A stretch of 45,062 nt of DNA from an uncultured bacterium. GTDB lineage: Bacteria; Bacteroidota; Bacteroidia; Bacteroidales; CAIWKO01. This document shows positions 1 to 6,551 of this stretch, one piece after another (the stretch's first letter is position 1; each line of letters starts with the position of its first letter). Made by a program: the position numbers and the translations under genes. The stretch spans positions 1 through 45,062 of the forward strand of contig CAIOYH010000052.1 in assembly GCA_903862465.1 (NCBI GenBank), written 5' to 3'. Under the pieces are notes generated by a model. That model saw nothing but the letters and a program-made list of their open reading frames with translations. It had not been told where the DNA came from and ran no database searches.

Positions 1-215
1 CATTGCAAAGCTACAAATGATAATTGCAAAGCTACAAATGATAATTGCAAAGCTACAAATGATAATTGCAAAGCTACAAATGATAATTGCAAAGCTACAA
101 ATAATCATTACCAAGCTACAAATAATCATTGCAAAGCTACAAGTAATCATTGCAAAGCTACAAGTTATCATTGCAAAGCTACAAGTTATCATTACAAAGC
201 TACAAGTTATGATAG
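1..215. repeat. 21-bp tandem repeat array, about 10 units, cut by the window edge
   Basis: The unit is close to ATAATTGCAAAGCTACAAATG. The first units are nearly identical; later ones drift (AATAATCATTGC, AGTTATCATTGC). Because 21 is a multiple of 3, the array reads as a heptapeptide repeat (MIIAKLQ) on the + strand, but no ribosome binding site or promoter precedes it and the window cuts it, so I treat it as non-coding. The spread from uniform to diverged units suggests recent expansion at the left end. Confidence 0.85.
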
Positions 216-332
216 CTAGCTTTGCTATTACAATGGATAGGAAATGGTTTATTTTTAATGCGCTGATTTATATTGGCGTAGGATGATTATTTTTTTATGG
301 AGATTATTGTTTATTTGTAAACAGAAAATGTA

Positions 333-340
333 TATCTTTG
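333..340 (+). promoter_or_regulatory. -7 box (TATCTTTG) upstream of the cassette array
   Basis: TATCTTTG fits the Bacteroidota -7 consensus TAnnTTTG. The -33 element is unclear: TTG at 307-309 is 23 bases upstream and TTTG at 314-317 is 15 bases upstream. Transcription would start near 347 and run into the cassette array, so this could serve as the array promoter, like Pc in integrons. That role is inference. Confidence 0.45.
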
Positions 341-359
341 TGGTCTAATATATTTAGGG

Positions 360-427
360 CAGCAAGCGATCAAATTTGTAGGCTTGCTGTAACAGATATA
401 GAAGATATTGCTGCCATGAGGCAGCAA
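360..427 (+). other. Leader with two perfect inverted repeats before the first cassette core
   Basis: CAGCAAGC (360-367) pairs with GCTTGCTG (382-389), and TTGCTGCC (408-415) pairs with GGCAGCAA (420-427) around a 4-base loop. The first cassette core GTTATGG starts seven bases after the second hairpin. The other cassette cores have 5-6 bases between the palindrome arm and GTTA, so this may be a degenerate or deleted attachment site, or the primary insertion site of the array. No TAAC box sits at the expected place to its left. Confidence 0.45.
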
Positions 428-464
428 CTGAAACGTTATGGCTCATTTTAAAAAAGGACAAACA

Positions 465-1178
465 ATGGTTCATTTGACAGAGAAACATTTAAAAATATTA
501 TTGTTATCAATATTAGTATTTGGACTTGTATCATGTCACAGCCAACAAAATAAAATAGAAAATTCTGCGGACACGTTAATGCGACAGAGCAGTAGTAAAT
601 TGGACAGCACTTTTTTATTAAAAACAAGCTTTTTCAATGGACAATTATTTGTTTATGCAATAGTCGATAAGACAGGGAAAGGCCTTTTGCATGCAAAATA
701 TATGAAAAATGAAAAAGTAATCTCAGGGACACAGACAGAAGTAATAATGACACAGGATTCATTAAAATACGGAATTGTTTTTAATGAAAATAAAGATTCA
801 ATGATGTTACATAAACATTGTGTACCGTTTGACAATTTAATGTTCTTTTGCCTGAATTCTGCGACTTATTTAAATGGTACTGACATGTACGCTGTACGTT
901 TAGACAAAGACAATTTAAATTTCTTAAAGTTGACTGGTGACAAATTTGATTTACTTACATCAGAAGGATATTGGGTAGTTCAAAAAAATAAAAAATATTT
1001 TATAAAGGTAAATCCATATCGTGGTTCAAGAGATAACAATGTGACACTTTATGCAATAAAAGATGACTTGATTGTTTTTAAAAAAGAAATTCATGAACAA
1101 TTCTTAGAAGAAAATGATTTTCCAGCAAACAATATAGTAATCCAAATATATAGAAAAATAATAAAAAACGAGCCATAA
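465..1178 (+). CDS. Predicted lipoprotein of unknown function (cassette 1)
   Basis: The 237-residue product starts with a lipoprotein signal peptide: a basic start, a hydrophobic run and the lipobox LVSC, followed by HSQQ. It is therefore likely anchored to a membrane through an acylated cysteine. The remainder is a polar, lysine- and asparagine-rich domain that I do not recognise. I chose ATG 465 over the in-frame ATG 438 for three reasons: ATG 438 is part of the cassette core GTTATGG, an AAAGGA stands six bases before 465, and only the 465 start puts the signal peptide at the N-terminus. The stop codon (TAA, 1176-1178) lies inside the TAAC box of the attachment site, so gene and site are tightly packed as in integron cassettes. 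Confidence 0.75.
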   Translation: MVHLTEKHLKILLLSILVFGLVSCHSQQNKIENSADTLMRQSSSKLDSTFLLKTSFFNGQLFVYAIVDKTGKGLLHAKYMKNEKVISGTQTEVIMTQDSLKYGIVFNENKDSMMLHKHCVPFDNLMFFCLNSATYLNGTDMYAVRLDKDNLNFLKLTGDKFDLLTSEGYWVVQKNKKYFIKVNPYRGSRDNNVTLYAIKDDLIVFKKEIHEQFLEENDFPANNIVIQIYRKIIKNEP

Positions 1179-1307
1179 CAGGAGGCTTGCAAAAAGCGGG
1201 CGGTGAGCGAAATTTGAAACGACAGTTCTTTTAATTATCTTTGGGGTTAGTGGACACGACAGTTCTTTTAAATGCCCGCCATTTGCAAGCCCCGATCGTT
1301 AGCAGTA
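1170..1307 (+). other. attC-like recombination site A
   Basis: The layout is TAAC box (1176-1179), 4 bases, left arm GGCTTGCAAA (1184-1193), a central region, right arm TTTGCAAGCC (1282-1291), 6 bases, GTTAGC core (1298). The arms match perfectly over 10 bases and continue with GCGGG against CCCGCC. The centre carries a 16-base direct repeat, ACGACAGTTCTTTTAA, at 1219 and 1256. The length of about 130 bp is within the attC range. Confidence 0.75.
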
Positions 1308-1315
1308 ATTTAAAA

Positions 1316-1783
1316 ATGAAGACACTTCTTCAAATATTAATAGTATTTCTTGTGACTAATACGGCATTTTCACAAGACACTACTGTGACATGGATAAATA
1401 ATATTGACACCAATGCTTATAAAGTTTGTTTTAAAAAAAGATGTATACCAAAAGAATTTTATTCAATCATCAATATTAAAAAGTCAACAGACATCGCTAA
1501 TGCAAATAAAGACTATCAAACTGGTTGTGTCGGACATGGTTTGCCTCTACATCGTTTAAACTGGTTAGCCAAAGACAAAAATAATCATTGGGTTTTAAGT
1601 ATTTCTAACGGTGGACTTGTTCAAGAAACTTGTTATTTTTTTATCGACAAAGAAAAAGGTAAAATAAATATTAATTGCTTTAATTTGAGACTATCACGTA
1701 ATTGTGAACAATTTGATTTTCCTTTTGGGAGTGCAATTATTAGGATAAAAGAAAAACTATTTTTTAGAGAAGATATAGACTAA
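1316..1783 (+). CDS. Small secreted protein of unknown function (cassette 2)
   Basis: The 155-residue product begins with a clear signal peptide (MKTLLQILIVFLVTNTAFSQ), so the mature protein of about 135 residues should be exported. The mature part holds several cysteines (FKKRCIPKEF, TGCVGHG, ETCYFF, INCFNLRLSRNC) that could form disulfides in the periplasm. The family is not recognised. A longer reading frame opens at TTG 1241, but that start lies inside attachment site A and would bury the signal peptide, so ATG 1316 is preferred. The gene starts 18 bases after the upstream core and ends about 26 bases before the next site, a typical cassette layout. Confidence 0.75.
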   Translation: MKTLLQILIVFLVTNTAFSQDTTVTWINNIDTNAYKVCFKKRCIPKEFYSIINIKKSTDIANANKDYQTGCVGHGLPLHRLNWLAKDKNNHWVLSISNGGLVQETCYFFIDKEKGKININCFNLRLSRNCEQFDFPFGSAIIRIKEKLFFREDID

Positions 1784-1808
1784 ATGAAACGAGTATTTAA
1801 TAACAAAC

Positions 1809-1908
1809 TACTGCTAACAGGCTGTTGCTTTCAGTGGCAGACAGTTTGTAAATTAAAGATAACTAACTCCAATGCCACCGAAAAGCAACAGCCGGCACGT
1901 TATCGGTT
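1809..1908 (+). other. attC-like recombination site B
   Basis: The layout is TAAC box (1815-1818), left arm GGCTGTTGCTTT (1820-1831) extended by CAGTGGCA, right arm AAAGCAACAGCC (1882-1893) preceded by TGCCACCG, 5 bases, GTTATC core (1899). It is the shortest of the four sites (about 95 bp). Its arm sequence differs from the others while the architecture is conserved, which argues for selection on structure rather than recent duplication. Confidence 0.75.
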
Positions 1909-1971
1909 ATGCTAAGGGAAAACCACTAATTTTGAACAAATAATATATTAACAAGACAAAAAACAAAAAAA

Positions 1972-3048
1972 ATGAAAACAGCAATTTTTTTAGGTGCAGG
2001 TGCATCCGCAGCGGAAGGCGCTCCAATTCAATCAAACTTATTCAGGGACTATTTTAATTTAGTAAATAGACGTAGCGGACAGTATTTTCCAGAACATGAA
2101 AGAGAGTTAGCAACATTCTTTCAATTAATGTTTGACATTGATGTCGACCATGACAATCTTGACAACGTGGTATTTCCAACATTTGAAGAAGCTCTTGGTG
2201 TTCTTGATTTAGCAGACATAAAAAATGAATCATTCAAAGATTTTCCAAATATTAATTTTGCTGCTAATAGCGGGCGCATAAAATTTCTAAGAGTATATCT
2301 AGTTTTTTTAATGGCCGATATAATCCATGAAAGTTTAAAAAGCAGCAAAGATATTCATAGACAACTAATAAATAAACTCAATAGTTTAAATCAAATTGAC
2401 GACACAATTTTCTTAACGACAAATTATGATATTCTATGCGACAATGCGTTGCTTGATCTTTATAGCCTTGACCCTCCTAAGAAGGTTGACTATGGAGTAG
2501 ATTTTGTAAATTATAAAGAGGGCACATTCGTGCGCCCTGACCTTGATAGTATTAAATTCTTCAAACTTCATGGTTCATTAAATTGGCTGTATTGTCCTAC
2601 GTGTAACAATCTTCGAATTACACCATATGAAAAAGGAGTTTACAATATTATGACAAATCCGTCCGAATCATTTTGTAAGAATTGTGAAAACATGTATTCT
2701 CCGATCATTATTCCTCCAACATTTTATAAAGACCTTTCAAAGATTTTTCTCAGTATGGTTTGGAATAGGGCTGAAAGTGAATTGTTAGATGTTGAGCATT
2801 TAATTTTCTGTGGTTATTCATTTCCTGATGCTGACATTCATATAAAATATTTAATCAAAAGAATTCAGAAGAATAGAAAACAGCCATATAAATTGAAAAT
2901 TACGGTTATCAACAATCATCCCGGAAAGAAACCAGATGTAAACGCAGAAGAAAAAAATAGATATATTAGATTTCTTGGCAGACAGGTTGATTATACTGAT
3001 TATTCGTTTGAAGATTTTGCAAATGATCCAAATATAGTTATGAAATAA
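1972..3048 (+). CDS. SIR2-like NAD-binding protein, candidate anti-phage NADase (cassette 3)
   Basis: The 358-residue protein has the SIR2-fold signatures in order: GAGAS at residues 8-12 (NAD-binding loop), TTNYD at 149-153 (conserved Asn), FKLHGSLNW with the catalytic-type His at 200, two CxxC pairs (C208/C211 and C235/C238) that look like a structural zinc site, and GYSFPDAD at 281-288. It resembles the SIR2_2-type proteins found in bacterial defence systems (for example the NADase parts of Thoeris and DSR) more than protein deacetylases. No extra sensor or effector domain is visible, so it may act alone or with an unlinked partner. The gene lies in its own cassette, 73 bases after the core and 23 bases before the next TAAC-box arm. 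SIR2-like fold is confident; the NADase and defence role is inferred. Confidence 0.85.
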   Translation: MKTAIFLGAGASAAEGAPIQSNLFRDYFNLVNRRSGQYFPEHERELATFFQLMFDIDVDHDNLDNVVFPTFEEALGVLDLADIKNESFKDFPNINFAANSGRIKFLRVYLVFLMADIIHESLKSSKDIHRQLINKLNSLNQIDDTIFLTTNYDILCDNALLDLYSLDPPKKVDYGVDFVNYKEGTFVRPDLDSIKFFKLHGSLNWLYCPTCNNLRITPYEKGVYNIMTNPSESFCKNCENMYSPIIIPPTFYKDLSKIFLSMVWNRAESELLDVEHLIFCGYSFPDADIHIKYLIKRIQKNRKQPYKLKITVINNHPGKKPDVNAEEKNRYIRFLGRQVDYTDYSFEDFANDPNIVMK

Positions 3049-3071
3049 TATATTGAAGAATAGATAGCACA

Positions 3072-3209
3072 AACCGATAACAAAGGCTTGCTATCAGCGG
3101 GGCAGCGGGGTTTTAGGACAGTGCAGTTCTTTTATTCAGCGGCGGGGTTTTAGGACAGGAAACGGCTTCGATTCGCCCCGCCGTTAGCAAGCCTCGACCG
3201 TTATCAGTA
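3072..3209 (+). other. attC-like recombination site C
   Basis: The layout is TAAC box (3078-3081), left arm GGCTTGCTATCAGCGGGGC (3085-3103), right arm GCCCCGCCGTTAGCAAGCC (3175-3193), 6 bases, GTTATC core (3200). The arms pair over 19 positions with three mismatches. The centre contains CGGGGTTTTAGGACAG twice and the CAGTTCTTTTA element also seen in site A. A 25-base stretch near 3154-3178 is identical in site D. Confidence 0.75.
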
Positions 3210-3253
3210 ATTGTAACGATTGACAGTGAATATAGAATTTAAAATCTAATAAA

Positions 3254-3475
3254 ATGGACAAAATTAATTGGAGAGAAATATGCAAATTTTTATCGGGTGC
3301 ATTTTTTGTAACCGCAGGAGCAAGTTGGTATTTCGCCTACCTTAAAATTGATCTTCCATTTATGGGAACAACGATGACGCATCAATTTCTGTTCATTCGT
3401 GGTTTCATTCATTTCGTATTATTTCTGACAACATTTTACTTTGGCTTTATCAAGAAAAAAAGACAACGACAATGA
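3254..3475 (+). CDS. Small membrane protein, two predicted transmembrane segments (cassette 4)
   Basis: The 73-residue product has two hydrophobic segments, around residues 10-29 (LSGAFFVTAGASWYFAYL) and 46-64 (FLFIRGFIHFVLFLTTFYF), and a strongly basic C-terminus (KKKRQRQ). By the positive-inside rule the C-terminus should face the cytoplasm. The family is not recognised. The gene fills a short cassette of about 421 bp between sites C and D, with ATG 54 bases after the core. The two ends of this cassette do not match each other beyond TAAC, unlike its three neighbours. Confidence 0.65.
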   Translation: MDKINWREICKFLSGAFFVTAGASWYFAYLKIDLPFMGTTMTHQFLFIRGFIHFVLFLTTFYFGFIKKKRQRQ

Positions 3476-3490
3476 TTAAACAAGAACAAC

Positions 3491-3630
3491 GAACCGCTAA
3501 CAAAGGCTTACTATTAGATGGACAGCGGGGTTTTAGCAAAGTGTCGTTCTTTTATTTACCTTTGGTGTATTTGGACAGGAAACGGCTTCGATTCGCCTCA
3601 CCGAATAGCAAGCCTCAGCCGTTATAACTA
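3491..3630 (+). other. attC-like recombination site D
   Basis: The layout is TAAC box (3498-3501), left arm GGCTTACTATTAG (3505-3517), right arm AATAGCAAGCC (3604-3614), 6 bases, GTTATAAC core (3621). The central part is closely related to site C, including the shared 25-base stretch, while the arm sequences have diverged in step: GGCTTaCTATT pairs with AATAGcAAGCC with one wobble. Confidence 0.75.
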
Positions 3631-3641
3631 ATAAAAGAACT

Positions 3642-4238
3642 ATGAACAAAAAAAACGACATTAAAAAACTTTTTCTAAAGTCGCTTATAGTATCCCTATC
3701 AGCAAGTGGATTATTGGGAATATTTATCTTTCTTTTCGGAAAATTTGGCGAGACAGAGATCAGACTATTATTGACTACATTAAGTATTGGTGGTTGTAGT
3801 TTGACAGGTCTTTGTTGCGCTACAATTTATCCCTCCGAGAACTATAAAATATTTAGTGTAATTGGCATCGTAATCGCCGGATTATGTTTTATCTTTACTT
3901 TGTTCGTTATATGGAGAAGCGACTTTGATCACTTTGAAAACACGTGGAAAATACTGTTGTCATTCATAGTATTAACAACAACTTTTGCACACATGTCGCT
4001 ACTCTTAAACATAAGAACTGTAAATCAACTCGTGATGAATGTTTTGATTGCGACCCTACTATTTATTTCTATTGTAGCTTGTATGCTTTTACTATTGATA
4101 TTTTGCGAATTTGATTGTGGTGAATTCTTTTTCAGACTACTAGGTGTTTCCACCATATTAGTTATTCTTGGAACCATTGTAACTCCCATACTCAATAAGA
4201 CACAGAAACAAGATGATTCGGAAGAAGATACTTTTTAA
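3642..4238 (+). CDS. Polytopic membrane protein of unknown function (cassette 5)
   Basis: The 198-residue product has about six hydrophobic segments, beginning with SLIVSLSASGLLGIFIFLFG and ending with LLGVSTILVILGTIVTPIL. The N-terminus is basic (MNKKNDIKKLF) and the C-terminus acidic (DDSEEDTF). The family is not recognised. ATG 3642 lies 21 bases after the core of site D, which fits a cassette gene. No complete attachment site follows its stop codon, so it appears to be the last gene of the array. Confidence 0.65.
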   Translation: MNKKNDIKKLFLKSLIVSLSASGLLGIFIFLFGKFGETEIRLLLTTLSIGGCSLTGLCCATIYPSENYKIFSVIGIVIAGLCFIFTLFVIWRSDFDHFENTWKILLSFIVLTTTFAHMSLLLNIRTVNQLVMNVLIATLLFISIVACMLLLLIFCEFDCGEFFFRLLGVSTILVILGTIVTPILNKTQKQDDSEEDTF

Positions 4239-4413
4239 ATAACCGCCTCTATAGGCTGAGATACCAACCTCATTTCTATCTATCCTTTTAGGCTGTGCTT
4301 ATAAAAAAACAATAGAACAATGAAACAATAAAACAATTTACTCCATCCTCCCAACTTTTCATTTTTCATTATTAATTTTTCATTTCAAACCACATGTGCC
4401 AAGTCTCCTCCCC
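4239..4413. other. Intergenic end of the cassette array
   Basis: A TAAC at 4240-4243 overlaps the end of the last cassette gene and is followed by GCCTCTATAGGC, but no pairing right arm or GTTA core follows. Then come AACAATAGAACAATGAAACAATAAAACAAT and a TTTTCATTTTTCATTATTAATT stretch, both low-complexity motifs typical of this genome's intergenic DNA. No terminator was seen. Confidence 0.5.
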
Positions 4414-6309
4414 CTACTCCTTCACCACTTTCTTTGTCAGAAATAGCTGTTTATCATCTCTCACTTGAAGGAAATAAACTCCATTGGCGAGCGGTTGCGT
4501 GCTGAAAGATAATAGGTTTTTGCCTTCCAAGGCATTTGTTTGCAGCAAAAGTTTTACTAACCTGCCGTTTTCGTCATACAAAGAAACATCTATACGAGCA
4601 TCATAAGGAATATGTAGCTCGATAAATAGCATATCGTTTACCGGATTAGGATATGCTGTCAGGCTCGAATTGTTATGGATGTTGTTATAGCTTTGAATGC
4701 TTGCATCAGGAGCAGCTTTTTGAAGTTGCGCTATCCAAGTGCCGTGCGCTCTAGTAAACGTATTGATTTTTTTGCCAAAGCATCCCGACACCCAAACCTT
4801 GCCGGGATCATTATACACCCGCTGCGAGCCTGAATAATCGCCCCAACGTTCGGGATCGGTACCGCCAAACAAATTCACATAAGAACTTGATGTTTTTATT
4901 TTTCCCATAGAAGAATAGATACCGCTGATTCCATTATAATTATATGCAGCGAAACCGGGGTTGGTAAATTTTCCTGTATAATTTACAGATATTATTGCGG
5001 AATTATCCGTGCCTCCATTTCCGGTATAGGCAATATTGGGATAGCCTAATTCCAAGGTATCAGCCATAAGCGTCAGATGAACGGAAGGCGTAGTTGACAC
5101 ATTGTTGATGATGCCATGATACACGGTGGCTTTGCCCGTCACGGTGTCCATGCAGTTGCCCACAAACTGAATTTTATCATGCTCCATAAAACCTCCCAAC
5201 ACGCGCGCATCGTTGGTGGCAAAGGTTTGATTCGATGGCTGCAAAGCATCAGGCGGCATACCATAACATCTATCGGATAAAACAGGGGTGATGGTCATGA
5301 CCGTATTGGTGTCGCTTAGAATGTTTGTGATATGAAGCATAAAAATAGTGTCGTTTTGAATGGCGAAATTCCTATTAGACAATAGATACATATCCGGTCC
5401 CGTCAGGGCACTTCCCCCTTGAATAGGATGCATGTTACGTATGGGTTTGTCACCGATGTTGATTTCACTCCAAAGCTTGGTATGTAACGTATCGCCATTG
5501 TAGCCCCTGTTTTTATCAATCTGCCAAATAATACTTTGTTTGAAAGATGTTTGCCACGCGCCGGTATCTTTCAACAGATTAACCGTGATAAACAATTCGT
5601 TTTGTGATAAAGCAATGGCAGGAAAATCGGTCCAACTCGTATCCGACAACGGATTGCCCGGAATGCTGTAAAGATTCCAAAAACCCAAAGGGTCGTTGGT
5701 TTGAGAAAAAGCAAGCACGATATTGCTAAGACTATCCAAAGTTCCTGCAAGGTATGTCATCACAAACTTGTCAGCCGCCGGATCATAAAGCAATTTGGGA
5801 TCATACTGATTGGCATTAAATGGCAAGGTGTCTGAAAAAACGGATAAGGGGAATGTCTTTAACAGCGTATCGTTTTGGGTATCGTAAATATAAATGGAGC
5901 TGTTGATGTCCGAAATGAGCATGCCATTGTTGTTCACGGCAAGAGTGTTATCGGTGGGGGTGCTGTTTACAAACAAATTCCCTTCAAAACTTTTCATTAT
6001 CACACAAGTATCCGGTGAAGTCTTTATGGCAGACTTATTGGGATTTTGTGGAATGTTTTTTCGTGGAAATCTCAGTTCTGCTTCCATCTTTATTTTCTTG
6101 ATAGATGTTTCATAGGCTTTGTTGCCTTCAAAAGACTTTTCGAGATTCAGGAGCGTAACATTCCAATTGGGTTTAATGGTGGAAACATTCACCGTATTGT
6201 ACTTGGCAAAAGTAAACTCGGTGGTTTTATAAGTGGTGTGTTTCTGCGCATAGGTGCAAACAGATAAAATGGACATGATAATAATCAAGAATAAACGTGA
6301 TGCTTTCAT
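4414..6309 (-). CDS. T9SS-secreted protein with C-terminal sorting domain
   Basis: The 631-residue product has a signal peptide (LFLIIIMSILSVCTYAQ) and, over the last 80 or so residues, a type A sorting domain: TAYPNPVNDMLFIEL, then GRLVKLLL, then LANGVYFLQV and the terminal KKVVKE. Such domains send proteins across the outer membrane through the type IX system and are then cleaved. The central 450 residues are rich in aromatic and Asn/Asp residues and read like a beta-propeller or a recorded-data type exoprotein (YDPAADKFVMTYLAG, PERWGDYSG). No catalytic motif is recognised. It stands alone, convergent with the cassette array. Confidence 0.85.
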   Translation of the reverse strand: MKASRLFLIIIMSILSVCTYAQKHTTYKTTEFTFAKYNTVNVSTIKPNWNVTLLNLEKSFEGNKAYETSIKKIKMEAELRFPRKNIPQNPNKSAIKTSPDTCVIMKSFEGNLFVNSTPTDNTLAVNNNGMLISDINSSIYIYDTQNDTLLKTFPLSVFSDTLPFNANQYDPKLLYDPAADKFVMTYLAGTLDSLSNIVLAFSQTNDPLGFWNLYSIPGNPLSDTSWTDFPAIALSQNELFITVNLLKDTGAWQTSFKQSIIWQIDKNRGYNGDTLHTKLWSEINIGDKPIRNMHPIQGGSALTGPDMYLLSNRNFAIQNDTIFMLHITNILSDTNTVMTITPVLSDRCYGMPPDALQPSNQTFATNDARVLGGFMEHDKIQFVGNCMDTVTGKATVYHGIINNVSTTPSVHLTLMADTLELGYPNIAYTGNGGTDNSAIISVNYTGKFTNPGFAAYNYNGISGIYSSMGKIKTSSSYVNLFGGTDPERWGDYSGSQRVYNDPGKVWVSGCFGKKINTFTRAHGTWIAQLQKAAPDASIQSYNNIHNNSSLTAYPNPVNDMLFIELHIPYDARIDVSLYDENGRLVKLLLQTNALEGKNLLSFSTQPLANGVYFLQVRDDKQLFLTKKVVKE

Positions 6310-6327
6310 AGTGTAGATTTAGTATGG

Positions 6328-6335
6328 CAAACTTA
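6328..6335 (-). promoter_or_regulatory. -7 box (TAAGTTTG) for the T9SS protein gene
   Basis: On the minus strand TAAGTTTG matches TAnnTTTG and lies 18 bases before the start codon. No TTG -33 element is visible at the usual spacing. Confidence 0.5.
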
Positions 6336-6495
6336 CATTAAATTTTTGAATTACGTGGACTTTTTTCTCAGATATTTATAGTGATGAAGAAAAAGATGCA
6401 GAACTACTGAGAGTTGTGAAAAGTCTATCATCAAACAAAGGCTCACTATTCGTACAGAATATTCTTCTATGGTTGATATTTCCCCCGTAAAACAT

Positions 6496-6529
6496 AAAAG
6501 GCTTGCCCCATTTCGGGACAAGCCTTTTT
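6496..6529 (-). terminator. Rho-independent terminator downstream of pepD
   Basis: AAAAGGCTTG (6496-6505) pairs with CAAGCCTTTT (6519-6528) around a loop that is itself partly paired (CCCC with GGG). It lies 23 bases after the pepD stop codon. The A- and T-rich stem ends would allow it to work in both directions. Confidence 0.75.
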
Positions 6530-6551
6530 GCTACTTACATTCGTAGTAGAA

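Larger units (their letters stand above)
435..4238 (+). mobile_element. Integron-like gene-cassette array without integrase (five genes, four attC-like sites)
   Basis: Five same-strand genes are separated by four 100-140 bp imperfect palindromes. Each ends in GTTA at 435, 1298, 1899, 3200 or 3621 (the first core, 435, lacks a clear palindrome). Cutting before TTA gives cassettes of about 863, 601, 1301 and 421 bp, plus a terminal one. The ends of each cassette pair with each other: GTTATGGCTC (435) with GAGCCATAAC (1170), GTTAGCAGTA (1298) with TACTGCTAAC (1809), and GTTATCGGTT (1899) with AACCGATAAC (3072). Cassette 4 does not pair beyond the TAAC core. These reciprocal ends are expected if circles were formed and inserted by an integron-type integrase. 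The layout matches known attC sites, but the cores are TAAC/GTTA rather than strict RYYYAAC/GTTRRRY. No integrase lies in the window; one may lie to the left or elsewhere. Confidence 0.75.

Noticed and set aside
17-286. Open frame giving a MIIAKLQ heptapeptide repeat protein
   Set aside because: It is produced by the 21-bp period of a non-coding tandem repeat; the start is inside the repeat and there is no promoter or ribosome binding site.
287-451. Frame without a start codon ending in AVTDIEDIAAMRQQLKRYGSF across the first cassette core
   Set aside because: It could be a 3' gene fragment, but it is short, lacks a start, its stop is supplied by the cassette, and I see no family resemblance.
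438-464. Upstream in-frame ATG 438 for the cassette 1 lipoprotein
   Set aside because: It is part of the recombination core GTTATGG and would place nine residues before the signal peptide; ATG 465 has a better context.
1241-1315. TTG-started N-terminal extension of the cassette 2 protein
   Set aside because: It lies inside attachment site A and would bury the signal peptide.
1972-3048. Complete Thoeris or other multi-gene defence operon around the SIR2 gene
   Set aside because: No TIR, HerA, Argonaute or SLOG-domain partner was found; neighbours are in separate cassettes.
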